A DNA stretch of 64,000 bases. It comes from Babylonia areolata. Lineage: Eukaryota > Mollusca > Gastropoda > Neogastropoda > Buccinidae. The notes beneath the pieces are model-generated. The model did no database searches. It saw nothing but the letters and a program-made list of their open reading frames with translations, and was not told where the DNA came from. The stretch covers positions 7,664,810 to 7,728,809 of the forward strand of contig NC_134879.1 in the NCBI RefSeq assembly GCF_041734735.1, read 5' to 3'. Every line of letters starts with the position of its first letter. Position 1 is the first letter of the stretch. Shown piece by piece: positions 33,250-46,083 of the stretch. The position numbers were made by a program, and so were the translations under genes.

Positions 33250-34745
33250 ATTTCTTTATTGCCTAGTTCAACATCTTGAGCAAGGTCTCCTCCCAGAAAG
33301 CCAGTGTGGCTTCTGTGCTGAACTTGGGGGACTGCAGACATGATTTTTTCTGCGTGCCAAAAATGCCAGGAGCAACACAGTGACCTGTTCGTGACCTTTG
33401 TTGATCTGACCAAGGGTTTTGATACAGTCAGCAGAGAAGACTTAAGGAAGATTATGGAGAAGTTTGGCTGCCCCAGCAAGTGCATCACAGTTGTCTGGCA
33501 GTTCCATGATGGCATGATGGTGAAAGTTCTGATTGATGACAAACAGCATCAAACAAGGCTGCATTCTCGCCCCGACTCTGTTCAGTATGGTATTCTCTGC
33601 CATGCTGACAGATGCCTTCCGTGACTGCAAAGAAGGAATCCACATCAGCCACAGGACTGACAGGAGATTGTTGAAACTCAGGCACCTGCAGGCTGTTACA
33701 AAGGTGAAAGAGACTGTCATCAAAGACTTCTTGTTTGCTGATGGCTGCACACTCAACGCCAGAACAGAGCAGAAGATGCATTGTGAAATGGACTGCTGCT
33801 CACAAGCCTTTGGTCTCACCATCAGATCCAGAAAGACCGAAGTTCCTGCCACAGGAAAGTCTTACCAGGAGCCACGCATCACAGTGAATAGGCAAAACCT
33901 CCAGGCAGTTGACAACTTCACCTACCTGGGCAGCATGCTCTCTCGCACAGTGAACATAGACACTGAGGTCAACAACAGGATCGCCCAAGCCAGCGCCACC
34001 TTTGGGAGACTTGTGAGAACATCTGGGAGCGGAGAGGACTCAGCGCTACCACCAAGCTGAAGGTCTACTGTGCAATGGTCTTTACCACCTTCCTTTACGC
34101 CAGTGAGACCTGGACTGTCTACATCAGACACGCCAAACAGCTCAATCACTTCCACCTGAACTGTCTCCGCAGACTCGTCCACATTGGATGGCAGGACAAA
34201 GTCTCTGACACGAAAGTCCTGGAACGAGCTAGCCTCTGCAACATCTATACCCTCCTGCAGAAAGCCCAAGCCAGGTGGGCTGGACTTGTGCTCAGAATGC
34301 CAGACAGTTGACTGCCTAAGCAGCTGCTGTACGGAGAACTGTGTCAGGGAAAGCGCTCAGTTGGAGGGTAGAAGAAAAGCTACAAAGACTGCCTCAAAGC
34401 GTCTTTCATAGACCTGGGCATCGACATCAACACATGGGAGATGCTTGCTCTCGAGCGTTCAGCATTGTGCAGCAAACTCACCACTGGAGCCTGTGCGGCT
34501 GAAGCCAGGTGCATCACCAAGGCGCAGTGACAGCATTCTGTGCGCAAGACCTGAGCAGCATCCACTCCCACGACAGCACGTGCCACCCACTCACTTTTGT
34601 CCCACATGTGGGCGAGCCTTCAGGGTCCGGACTGGCCTCATCAGTTACCGCCAGACCACAGCCACCGATCTTCCATCTGTTTTTTTTTTGGTTTTTTTAA
34701 GACATGGTCATGTTCGAATCCTAAGGATGAACATCATTACCTAGT
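33250..34745 (+). mobile_element. APE-type LINE, 5'-truncated RT half (same family as LINE B)
   Basis: It starts in the RT fingers, then TFVDLTKGFDTVSREDLRK (about 33395-33452), IKQGCILAPTLFSMVFSAML (about 33548-33607), the palm block LFADGCTL (about 33730; the usual ADD reads ADG, so a catalytic Asp is lost), YLGSMLSRTVNIDTEV, TTFLYASETWTVY (about 34084) and WQDKVSDTKVLERASL. It ends in the C2H2 finger FCPTCGRAFRVRTGL (about 34585-34650) and a T-rich 3' UTR. Several frameshifts and stops are present. The order and wording match LINE B at 21965-28775. Confidence 0.82.
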
Positions 34746-34749
34746 TTAA

Positions 34750-35069
34750 CAGGGTCACATGGAATATTTGGGGGGAATTAAAAAGTACAAACATGAATTG
34801 AAAATCATATCCAATCACAAATTTAGTGATGTCAAAAGCTGGAAAATCGGTAACCATGACTGAATTATGAAGTTTTTTTTATTTGCCAACATCTTACTTA
34901 CATAGAATGAAATAAAAACAACTGTGGAATAAAGTTCGACTTTCTGTTGTTTGATCAATTAGTTCATTTTCATCTGTTTGACCGAATTACTTTGATCATT
35001 CATTTGTGAACTACCCCACCAGAGCTGCAGTCGTGTAATGTCATGCTGTCTCCATGTCTGCATTACACC

Positions 35070-35100
<31 letters not shown>

Positions 35101-36380
35101 TCCCCTCAGTTGCTTGCAGGTCGTGGAGCACCAGAACATGTTTTTTTCTTTTCATTTTTTGTTTCCCTTTTTTTTCTTTTCTTTTTTTTCTTTTTTTTTT
35201 TTTTGCTTCTTTTACACACCATTAGCCAAAAAAAAAAAAAAAAAAAAAAATTTTTCCTTCTGTTTTCTTTCGGTTTTGGAGGGGTTTTTTCAGGTTTTGG
35301 GGTGTTTTTTTTTGTTTTTGTTTTTTTCATTTTCTATATAACTTGTCAGTTTTCAATTAATACATTCTTTCTAAATGTATTCAAAGTAGTATTCTTCCAA
35401 ATATACTAAGTTCTTTGTCTGAATATTTGGTTTTCATGGACAATTTCAGTGAATATTTTAACTTTATACATGTGTTTGGAGTCTGAGATTTAGGTTGCTC
35501 TGATGTGAGTGTGTGGATTCTATGTGTGGGATAATCATCGAAATCATCTTAGTACAATACATATACGTCGAAAGACATACAATTAGATCAACATCAATTA
35601 TTGAAAAAAAAAAAAAAAGGAAAGTTGACGCCTGGACAGGAAGCAGGTTCCACCCACCCCCCGAAACGATGCATCGTGATTGCGCTTCTGCCAGACACAC
35701 TGATCATGGACGCTCGCCACATCGTCCCCAGGACAACTCGTCATGTACCACATGAAAGTGAATAACATACTTGACATTATACAATACGCATTGTCGACAT
35801 TTTACATTACACTCATTCAGCCAGTCTATGAAAGAAACACAAGTACTTAGCAATAATGATACAAGTAAAAGGTACAAAAGTGAATAAGTGAAAGATGTTT
35901 GCATACAGTGTGTGTGTGTGTGAGACATCTTTTTTTTACATTTACTAACATGGATTCAGTTGACTTTTGAGGCCTAGCTCTCTTTCAAAAATACATTGTA
36001 TAGAGAGGGAGGACTCAGTTTTTAAAAAAATACTTATACACATTTTGCTTACAAGGATTATGTAATTGTATTTGTAATTTCATCACACCAGCTTAATATA
36101 TTGCTCTGCTGCTTTTTGTGAGTGGTCAGTTCCCAAAATATTATCCAATGAGATGAGAGAAGACAAAACTAGCCTCATTTTGACACCTATTTGGCTATGG
36201 TCACGCTATTTTTACAATGTTCACAGATCCAGTGAAATGTTTGAAGATGATTTTAAACCTCTTCGGTTCAACATATGCCGACATGCAACCAGTCAGGTTG
36301 TAGATCGATCCTTTAACAACAAAACTGTTACAGTTATAAGCCCCAGTTTTAATCTCACACGAAGAGAAAACTGCTAGATT
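34750..36380. other. FAM98 intron, no gene seen
   Basis: AT-rich DNA with very long T and A runs (about 35072-35101, 35159-35205, 35228-35252, 35595-35608) and no recognisable element. Translations here are homopolymer artefacts. Confidence 0.55.
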
Positions 36381-36422
36381 TGAGTCGGTGGCGCCGCGAC
36401 TTCGACTAGTGCTGGATCAAAA

Positions 36423-37253
36423 TGGCTGACGCCGGTGCTGCACAGTGCAGTTTGGCGAGTGAAAGTGTTGATGTTTTGACAATTTCAGACCCATCATCAG
36501 TGCCATTGATTCCGCTTGTTGGTAAGTATATTTATTAATGGTCATTTTTGAAAAATTTTTTTGCTGTAAAACTGATAATAGTTTGAAGATTTTTCAAAGA
36601 CAACACCGATGTGTTAAACAATAAACAAAACGGAAGTGCAACTGTGGGCAGCTTTACAGTAGGGTGGGAAAAAAATCTATTGAATTTTAATGAACGTAGA
36701 CAGATCATTTTCATGTGTAGTTGCCACTACAGAAATGACCCAAAGAAAAGTATGTGAAGTTTCCTACACGTAGATTTAATATTTCAGACTAAATTTCAGC
36801 ATTTTTAGTCACGTGACCTGTGAATTGTCTACGTTCGTTCTTTCAGTCGGCACTCTGTTGCTTAGCTCTCACACTCAGCATGTTCAATTGCTGTAAATAA
36901 ATAGATAGATCAATAGATAGAATAAAAAATAAAGAAATAATTGAATGAATAAATATACCCATTAAAGTAGCCAAGTTGGTTCTTAATTTTGTGTTTTTGT
37001 ACAGAATAAAGAATCTAAATGAATAGCAGTGTAAAATACAGGTCACAAGCATGTGTGCATGCGCACTCACACATGCACACACATGCACACACACACACAC
37101 ACATACTTAGTTAAAAAAGAAAGAAGAAAAAAATGAACTGATAAAAAAAAATTCCAGTAATTTTGCGTAATTTCTTTGGCTTTCAATTTTTAATTTATTT
37201 TCGTGATAAAATGTTCAAATGAATAACAGTATGAAATAATGGTTTTTTCTCTC

Positions 37254-37305
<52 letters not shown>

Positions 37306-37800
37306 ACAAGACTTCAAAAGAAGTATTTCTTTTTTTGTTCTGGTAATTGCTGCAAGGAAAAATCAAGGAGAAAAACACAGCCGTTTCCTCCACCACCAAA
37401 AAAAAAAAAAAAAGCATCATATGGAGAGATTTTAGGAGTATGGGTGTGTATTGTCCTAAGTTCAAGGCAGTTGTCATAAGAATGTGCAGCAACCCTTTAT
37501 TGAACGAAACACTGCTTTCCACACAATTTGAAAAGAAAATATATTTAGTTTTGAGTTTACAGGGTTTGTATTCTTTTGTTGTTGTTTTTTTCAGCTTTCT
37601 TTTTGCCAGTTTTTAGTTTCAGCTGATATTTGCCGGAGTACTTGGTTGAATTTATATCCAGAGTAATAATAATTCAGTATTTTTAGCAATAAGGTGGACC
37701 ATTATCATTACATGTTGATATGATTTTAAATTCCTTACTGGTTAACATTTTTTTATTTACATGGAAAAAAACAGAAAACATTCTCTCTCTCTCTCTCTGT

Positions 37801-37842
<42 letters not shown>

Positions 37843-38815
37843 AATATTAGTGCAGACTTCTTTATCCAGATGCATGCATGCTAATATCCATGCAAATTTC
37901 TTTTTCCAGCTGGCAACTTGGTTTCATACCCTTTTCCCTGATGTGAGCTATAACTCCAGTTGACTGAGCAGTGCAGTGGACGGATTGATGAAGAAGGTTC
38001 GAGATCTGCAGAAGTGTGAGCTTCTCTACAGCCTGCGAGCTCTGATTCAGATGAGTCACAAGACTTACAACCCAAATGAAGGAGACGACAAAACACTGCT
38101 GATGGAAATGAAGACCAGGAGCAGAGCAGTGAAGATCAAACCTTCAGCTTTACTGCCCAAGGACAGTGGATTGCAGCCTTTTTTTAATGAGACATTTATA
38201 TTGGCCAGGTCACTGATGTGTTGGATACCTACTTAGCATGTGCAGACCTGTGCACCCCCTGTATTTTTCAGTATTTGTCCCTGAAAAAAAAAAAGAGAGA
38301 AATGCGGAAATCTGATTTCATAACCAAAATCCAATTTCTTAACAGAGTACAAAAAATATTTTTGTTCCTGACATGAAAATGGTTATTGGATATTGCAAGA
38401 TTAGCATTTTTCTTTTATAAGAGAGTGGGAGGGAGGATGGGGAGAGAGAGAAAGCTAGCAATGGTCAATATTGATCGAATGTGATGAAATACTGAAAGCC
38501 AGTGAAAAATACTGATCTGTTATGACAGTACTGAAAAGGTTAGTTGAGGGGTGCACAGGTCTGCATGTGTACAGTATCTGTCACAATCTTGTGCCAGAAA
38601 AGGCTATTTCAAGTTCCCAGCTGTGGATGATGTTGCAGACACTGAAGCTTTTGCCTTTCAGTGGGATTTGAAGTTGTGCCTGTTCGCAGATACTGAGTGG
38701 TGCCTGCAGTTGATGATATTCAAGAGCAGTATGATGCAATTAAACGTTTAGCCAATGATGCAATCAAACGCCCAGCACAAACTGACATGAATTTTTACTC
38801 AATGCCTTTAGAATG
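36423..38815 (+). pseudogene. Decayed gene of unknown family, possibly transposon-borne
   Basis: An exon-like start (36423-36521) begins with an ATG after GATCAAA, reads MADAGAAQCSLASESVDVL and ends at a good donor G|GTAAGTATA. Further pieces follow: an acidic segment and QGQWIAAFF (about 38040-38175), YIGQVTDVLDT (about 38195-38230), FKFPAVDDVADTEAFAF (about 38610-38660) and VVPAVDDIQEQYDAIKRLAN (about 38697-38756). They lie in different frames with stops between them (for example at 38077-38079 and the T run near 38170). The pattern is reminiscent of a GQWV..F...F..G.V domain found in uncharacterised invertebrate proteins, but I cannot name it. It lies inside a FAM98 intron and does not match FAM98. 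Confidence 0.4.
37248..37303. repeat. CT microsatellite
   Basis: About 27 CT units with one CG interruption. A shorter CT plus CA tract lies at 37783-37839. Confidence 0.95.
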
Positions 38816-38819
38816 AAAT

Positions 38820-40473
38820 CAAATCGTCAACTGTACTGTTGTAGCCTTCCCACTTCCATTGTCCTGTCCTGCACTCAAAAAATATCTGCCCTCAAGAAAC
38901 TGAGAATGTCCTCAAGATGTTGAAGCTGATGCCCTTCACCAACCTGTCCCTGTAGTGTGAAGGACCAGACCCCAGCCCATGTCCTGCAGACCCTTCCTTC
39001 TCATGGGACTCAGAGCCACTCTGGGACCAACAATAACCCTCCTGCACAGCAAGCTCAACACCTCCTAAGAGGAATTTGAGGTTACAACATTTTTTTTGTT
39101 TTTGCAAGTTGACATGATATTGCTATGTGCAAAGGAAGAAGACACTGAAAACTAAGAAGTTCTAGTTCTTAATCAGAACCTTAATGTCAGGATTAACATT
39201 TCATATTGTTAACAGTTTACACAAAAAAAGGTTTGCTTATTTACAGCATTTTGCAAAAGCTTTCAAAACCTCCTTTGCTGTTATGATTGTTTAGGGTTTA
39301 AGCGTAACTTTGAAAAAACGCAAAAAATTGTTCAACGTTTTATTTTCAGAGAAATGCACATAGACTGCTAAATCAAACAATAGATCTTTTTCTGATTCCA
39401 ATGACACCAAAACCACTTGTGTAGCTTAAATGGAAGCTGAGATATCAAGTTTTAAAAACACTGTCAAATTATCTTAAATGCTGTTTACAATTATAACATG
39501 TGCGAAAGTTAGAAATTGAAGACTTTTCTGATTTCAACCATATGTGCCAGCCATTATACATTCATTTCTGAATCTGAAAAAAATCAGGCTTATTACTTAT
39601 GCTATAGGGAATAGTGTAAAATGAAATTTGGCAATCTTCATGATATAAATCAAGTGTAATGAGCCTTCAAAATCCTTATTTCATTTCATTTTCATTTGGT
39701 GTGAATTTTAGCCCCCAAATAAAATGTTTAAATATTCATATCTCCGGAACCATTTAACATATATTGATAAAATTTACACCAATGGATTCAGGATGATGCA
39801 TAAGTGATGTAAACAGTTCATGTGTATTATCTGAAATTTGAAAAATCAGTTTGGAGTACCTGCTGAGATACTCCAAACTGATTTTTCAAATATATATATA
39901 TGTGTGTGTGTATAATATGCATACATATCAGGGGTGTACATCTAAGTCGGACATCGGATGCTGTCTGATAATGTGTTGAGAAAGTGAGTTTTTTTCTCTC
40001 CTTGCAATGGAGGTTCTGTTCTTTCAAAAGCAAAAAAAAACAACAAAAAAAACAACAACAATACAAACATTTTGACATCATCATAACATCATACATTAAT
40101 CATATGGCATACAATCTATGCCAACAAATTTATCAAGCATTTTCTTTATTCTTCAGCTCATTAATACATTGTATGCCCACCCATATTTCGAAGACTGAAA
40201 ACAGTTATTTCTTACCCATGCACAATTATACACGCATACAGTCTTTTTCCAATGGACTCTGTGCTAATTCCTCTGTATATGTTTTTTTTTCAGCTTGTCA
40301 TTTGTATGTACTGTTCTGTGACTTATAAGGTTTCATTAAAATAAAGCATTCTATTCTCTTTGCCTGCATTCTCTCAATCAAGATATAAGGAAATTTTGAA
40401 TTATACCAAAAAAAAAAGAAAAGAAAAGAACAACCCCACACACACATGCACGCACTGCGTGCGCGCGCGCACG

Positions 40474-40508
<35 letters not shown>

Positions 40509-41090
40509 CACCCTAAGAATGGTCAAAGAAAGAAAGAAAGAGAAAAAGATGAAGAAAGAAAAGAAGAGAAGGATGCAGTCTGTTATAGCATTTCTTTAAA
40601 AAAATAAAAAAGAATCCATGAAAGTTCCAGGGAGCACTTTTATCTATCTTCTGTGTTTGTTGTAATTTGTAGTGCATGCATGCAAACCAACTGGTAACTA
40701 ACTGAAAAGGACTACATTAAGTCTGTGTTACATAAGATAAATTATTAGTAGGTAGGTCTGGCCAAATTTTCAAATTCATACCAGAAGCCTCACATTTGCA
40801 AGAATGAAAGAGTGCAATAAAGTTAGAGGCCACACCAACTTTGTAAGCAGTATCTCAAATAGTTTTTGAGATATAGAGTTTTGAATTAAAAAAAAAAAAA
40901 AAAAAAAAATTCTGTGATTTTAACCAATCTCACAAATGGCATTTTGGAACCCGTGCAGAATTGCCACTAATGGATTCTCATTGTCAAAACTCTTCATATA
41001 TGATCTATATAGTAAACAGAAGACCTCAGATTTTTTTAGATGGCTGTTAATATTATTGGCTGAATGCCAGTGTCATACATTCTGAAGAAA
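38820..41090. other. FAM98 intron, no gene; contains a perfect hairpin
   Basis: No gene or named element. A perfect inverted repeat of 23-bp arms with a 10-nt loop lies at 39836-39891. There are CA/GC repeats at 40437-40505, an A run at 40889-40908 and a GA-rich tract at 40525-40575. Confidence 0.6.
39836..39891. repeat. Perfect 23-bp inverted repeat (hairpin)
   Basis: Left arm ATTTGAAAAATCAGTTTGG plus AGTA (39836-39858), loop CCTGCTGAGA, right arm 39869-39891 exactly complementary. It is followed by a short TA tract. It could be a fold-back element end or a cruciform; no coding context. Confidence 0.9.
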
Positions 41091-41099
41091 ATGCTTATT

Positions 41100-42445
41100 T
41101 TCTGCATGTCCGATCCTGCAGTTTTGATGGTAGTGTTTACAAAAACAAGCTAAAGCACAATGAAGTCAAAACCGAAATCTTAGCTTTAGGAGTCCTAATT
41201 CATCTTAAGGCAGCAGAAAAGGACCCAGTTACCTTTGGCCCTGCTTCAGTAGCATTTCAAACATCAGCCAAATACCTGGGTGTATATCTCAATCAAACCT
41301 GGACTATGAACGACCAAATTTCATTCTTGTGTCGCTCATGTAATTTTCATCTCCGAAGGCTAGCCTCAGTCAGACCCTACATAACAGAGAAAAATATGGC
41401 TCAGTTGGTTTCCTCTTTTTTCCTGTCCAGACTGGATTACTGCTATTCCACTCTTGCAGGTTTACCATCTTCCTTCATCAACAGATTACAGAAAATTCAG
41501 AACAATGCTGAATGACTGGTTCTTGCCAAAAAGAAATCTGATCATGTTACACCTCTGCTGAATCGGTTACACTGGCTTCCAATTGAGTCCCACATTCACT
41601 ATAAGTTAGCAACACTCGCCTTAACATTTTGTCAAGTCTCTTCCATTGTATCTCTCCTCTGTATTGGAAATATATGAACTGCACAGAACATTAAGATCTA
41701 GTTTTGAAAAACTGCTTAAAGTTCCAAGGACTAATTTGAAATGCGTTGGAAATAGGTCTTTCAGAGCTCAGGTTCCCCAAGTGTGGAACTCTCTACCTTC
41801 ATCTCTTAGAAATTCCTCTGATCTACATTCCTTTAAGTTAGATCTGAAAACTTACCTTTTCCGTAAGCATTTTTGTTCTGGGCAGAATTGTTAAACCAAG
41901 GTATGCTTGTTGGCAAGTATCTTTGTGCTATTATTTTTATAGTCCTGTTTTAATGCATTGTGTATTTTATGTAGTTTCGGTCTTAGATGTGATGTCATTT
42001 TTTCTATCTGTGTGTGTGCGTGCGTGCATGTGTTTGTGAGGTTGCAGTGCTCTGGTACGCGTATGTAAGTGTGTAGGCATGTTAGTGTGTCCGAACAGAA
42101 TTCTATATTAGAAAATAAGAAATATTTTAATGCTTATGCAATTTTGTTTTTAGTGCAGTTGATATTTAATGTCAGTGTGTATGTGTCTGTAAGGGAGGGA
42201 CATTTATATATATGTGTGTGTGTGTGTGTTCTATAAAATGCATTTTGTTTTAATATAAGCCTTATTTACTTCATAGCTTTTATAATCTTTAGTGTGCTTT
42301 TGCATTCATATGAACACACTGGATGTTTTCCATTGTCAGATAGCGGTTGATATGTTTTTAAGGCATGTTTAGAGTCAACTATGATGTAAGGCGCTTTAAG
42401 CAGCATTGGTGCTGGATATAGTGCCATAGAAAATCTATGTATTAT
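41100..42445 (+). mobile_element. L2/CR1-group LINE, 3' part
   Basis: A 5'-truncated RT C-terminus: HNEVKTEILALG (about 41160), KYLGVYLNQTWTM (about 41270), then CRSCNFHLRRLASVRPYI (about 41330-41383), SRLDYCYSTLAGLPSSFINR (about 41428) and the stretch after VWNSLPSSLRNSSDLHSFK (about 41781). Stops interrupt it (for example TGA at 41513). The 3' end carries GGCGCTTTAAGCAGCATTGG and ATTATTATTG, typical of L2-like tails whose last repeats prime reverse transcription. Confidence 0.78.
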
Positions 42446-42929
42446 TATTGTTAAAATAACTGAAACTCAAAAACGATTGCATCTAGTGATCTGCATAAAC
42501 ATTTAAGATATTTTCAGGTTCAAGAAAGACTGTAGATTTACAAGACAGCAAATGTTAATAATAAATCTGAATAAATGCTTTTGATAAGATTGTATGAAAA
42601 AAATCAGCTTTATTCAAGACAATTGGGGATAATGTGTTCCATTAATGCTAAAAATGATTCTCCCTTTAGATATTTTTCAGGATTTGTGTGTGTGTGTGTG
42701 TTTCAAAATCAGTATATATGCATCACTTTATGTACTGTTTTCTTCTTTATACATCATAAATAACTATTAATCAGCACAGCTGATTGTACCAGTTCTAAAG
42801 TACAGACATCCAGCTGAACTGATCCATGCTCCGTATCAGTGCTGAAGTATAAAAAGTTTGAAAGGGAACAACAGTCTTACAATACAGCATCAAATGTACC
42901 CGTGGTAGTGTTATTTTGATTAGGTTTTC

Positions 42930-42964
<35 letters not shown>

Positions 42965-43384
42965 ACTGTATATGTGTGTGTGTGAAATAAAACAGAAGTA
43001 AGAAAATAGAGTAACTGTGTTGTGCGATCACAAAGTTGACCAAGACCAATTGAACTTCTCACTGAAAAATTCGTCTGCTATTTTGATGTTCTTGGCTGTC
43101 TTTCATTGTCAGAGAGAAAACTGTTTCACAACAGAAAACGATGATATTAACTAAAATTATGAAACCAATCATTCAAATACTTACTAATATAAATAATGTA
43201 AAGTTGGTTTCCTTTTTTTTTTCCCCCCCCCCATATTTGAATCAAAACCTCAACTATGTTGAGCTATGCAACAAGACTTCCACAATCCGGGCAGTAAAAC
43301 CTCAGATCTAAAAATAGATCTAGTTGATCAGTGGTATAAAAAAAATACAAGGTCTCCACTTTTTCATTAAACGGACACTGCTCC
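42446..43384. other. FAM98 intron, no gene seen
   Basis: AT-rich with a GT tract (about 42682-42702), a CT tract (42931-42964) and a C run (about 43223-43233). No gene. Confidence 0.55.
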
Positions 43385-43622
43385 TTAACCTCTTCACTGC
43401 TTGCTTCGTGGCTAACACGGTGTCTTCTGGTGACGAGATACGCCCCTAATCATGGGTATCACAACATCATTTCGTCAGCGAAATCTGAAAAAAATTAATG
43501 GGAGATAATACTGAAAACGGGTCAGCCCCATCAAAGGTATGTCAAAGCACAGTTCCTTCCCCACTGACCGTTGAAAGAATGATTCATGAGTGATGTAATG
43601 GTCTGGAACGTGACGCGTCGCA

Positions 43623-44542
43623 ATGATGAGATTCAAGATGGCAGATCAACAATGCTCTTCGAAAGGCAGGCCTATTTTCAAGCGATATAGTGCATTGGAA
43701 GTATTACAAGAAGTACTAAACGACTTAGACTGTGGTGACGAAGACTTTGGAGGACAATCTGGAAGTGATTCTGACGATGACGAGAGTGACGATCACTCAC
43801 ACCACTGTCTTTTGTCGGAAGCTGTGGGCAATGTTGCCAACCCGGATTTTCAGCCTCACAGTGGTAGTGAAGAAGAAAGTGAAGCTGCAGGTGAATCGGA
43901 CATTGAAATGGCTTAACTGATTCCAAGCACAAGTTCAGCACCCCCTCCTGAATTCAGATATCGTGGTGGAAGGAGAGGGAGGGGTAGTTCAAGACCACAG
44001 CAAAGCTCAAGAACGAGAGGGCATGGCCAAAGTACAAGACGTTCGGGGCGTGTTCGTCAGTTAGGTTTGATTTCTCAGTGGAAAGAAGCAGACGCACAAC
44101 CACCTAATCTCGAGGTTGCCTTTGCTGGCAACACCAGTATAAAATGCAACACTGATAACTTCACCCCAGTGGATTATATCCAGCTGTTTTTTGACGATGA
44201 TCTCATCAAACATTGTCATCCAAACGAATCTTTACCTGCTCAGTTCATGGAGGACCATCCAAACCTGCCAGAATTTTCACAGGCGAACAAGTGGGAACCA
44301 GTCGATGCAGCTGAAATGAAGAAATTCCTGGCTCTTGTGCTGCTGATTGGCATCGTGAGACTGCCTACCATTGAACTGTACTGGTCGACAAAGATGCCAT
44401 ACCAGTATTCAGTTCACTGATGACCAGAAACCGGTTTCAGGTAAGACAATTTTACTTTCATTACTTTCCATCTTCCTGTCTTTCTCTCTTTTCAGCATTA
44501 CAAACATCAGTGGTGGTGGTGAGAATTATATGATGAAAGTTT

Positions 44543-44573
<31 letters not shown>

Positions 44574-46083
44574 TGTGGGAGGGTGGGGAGGTGTCAGTGT
44601 GTGTGGGAGGGCGGGACATAAATGTAAATGGGTGTAAATGTGTGTGTGTGTGTCTATGTGTACATCACATGTATACATGTATGTGTATAATTTATGTGTA
44701 TGTTTGCATGTGTGGGTGAATTATGTACATTTACACTTGTTTGATTGTGTGATGTGTGTTATGTTGCACGTGTGTATAGTTTTGGTTTTTTTTGGTTATT
44801 TTGTGTGTGTATTGGGGGATTGTGTGTGTGTCACTGTGTATGTGTGTGTATGAGATGACTGTTATGTGTGGTCTGTGGGTGTGCATTTGTGTATATTAGA
44901 GCTTGTGTGTGTGCTTGCATGTGTGAGTGGATTATGTACATTTACACTTGTTTGTGTGGTGTGTGTTATGTTGCATGTGTGTGTGATTTTTGTGGTAATT
45001 TCTGTGTTTGTGTAGGTGTCACTGTGTATGTGTGTATGAGGAGGCTGTTATGTGTGGTCTGTGGGTGTTCATTTGTGTACATTAGAGTGTGTGTGTGTGA
45101 GTGGTGTGTATACATACAACTCTTTGCCTGATCTGTTCTTATTCAATATGTTTCAGATCATCCTGCAATTCCTTCATTTCCACAACAACTCAAAGATGCC
45201 AGCTTCAAATGACCCAGCCTATGATCGCCTCTGCAAGATCCATCCAGTCGCAGACCACCTGCATGAAAGATTCCAGGCAGTGTATGAGCCACGGCAAGCA
45301 GTGTGTGTGGATGAAAGTTTGCTGTTGTGGAAAGGTAGGCTTTTATTCCGCCTCAGGTTGTACATGTACCTTCTGGAGAAGAACACCCTGGTGTGTGGTA
45401 CAGTGCGAGAGAACCGGGGCATTCCACTTGAGCTTCACCCCGTGAAGCTGAACCCTGGTTCATCCACTGCTGCACTTTGTGGTGACAGCTAGATTGTCGC
45501 CACAAAGTACCACAGCACCAAGGTAGTGCACCTGCTCTCCACAGTGCATGGCCACACTGAGGCTGCCATTAGAGACACACACCGGCGAGGCAAAAATAAG
45601 AGGTCAGAGGTGTCAACCAGCTGCAACAAAAATATGGGTAGAGTGGGCAAGCAAGATCAGCTGCTCCATCCATATGACTGCACCCGCAGGTCCATGAAGT
45701 GGACAAAGAAACTATTTTTCCATTTCCTCCAGGTTGCAGCCTGTAATGCGTTTGTTTTGAACAAGTCTGGTGACAACTCCAGCTAAACATTTTTGCATTT
45801 TCTGGAGTATGTAGTCAGTGCATGGCTGTGGCCTGACTGTGTGCCAGCTGTTGAGGCAAACCAGTCTGACGATGAAGTTAGGCTGACAGGCAGACACTTT
45901 ATTTTCCCCATCCCACCCACACCCAACAAGGCCCAGCCCCAGAGGCCCTGCAGGGTGTGCACCAAGAAGCAGGGGGTCAGGTGTGACTTGCAGACCCACT
46001 GTCCTTTCCGTCCCTCAAAACCCGCACTGTGCACCTACCAGTGCTTCATGGATTATCATACCAAGCTCATCTATTGGCAGTAG
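43623..46083 (+). pseudogene. piggyBac transposase, inactivated, one intron
   Basis: Exon 1 (43623-44440): acidic N-terminus (SDSDDDESDD, about 43768), an Arg/Gly linker, then DDE_Tnp_1_7 start (FTPVDYIQLFFDDDLI) and LALVLLIGIVRLPTIELYWS, ending TRNRFQ. Exon 2 (45157-46083): IILQFLHFHNNSK, first catalytic Asp in CVDESLLLWKGR, CGTVRENRGIP, then MGRVGKQDQL and the C-terminal zinc domain CRVCTKKQGVRC ... CFMDYHT. Defects: in-frame stops at 43914, 45490 and 45784; one frameshift near 44395-44420; a deletion after KGRLLFR that removes about 75 residues with the second catalytic Asp; and GVD changed to RVG at the third. Piggybac enzymes cut and paste at TTAA. Confidence 0.9.
44441..45156 (+). other. 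Intron in the piggyBac transposase, GT-microsatellite rich
   Basis: GTAAGA donor at 44441 and TTTCAG acceptor ending 45156, phase 0, at the conserved RNRF|xILxFLHF junction. It is filled with GT/ATGT repeats (about 44540-45110), which produce false Cys/Val-rich reading frames. Confidence 0.88.

Noticed and set aside
35038-35409. Phenylalanine-rich frames resembling membrane proteins
   Set aside because: Translations of long T runs; no conserved residues.
36423-36521. First exon of the FAM98 gene
   Set aside because: It lies downstream of FAM98 exons a and b, and its peptide does not match the FAM98 N-terminus.
44500-45110. Cys/Val-rich reading frames
   Set aside because: They come from GT and ATGT repeats in the piggyBac intron. 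The same applies to CA/TA-tract frames near 8460, 24200, 25850, 26100, 49100 and 55250.
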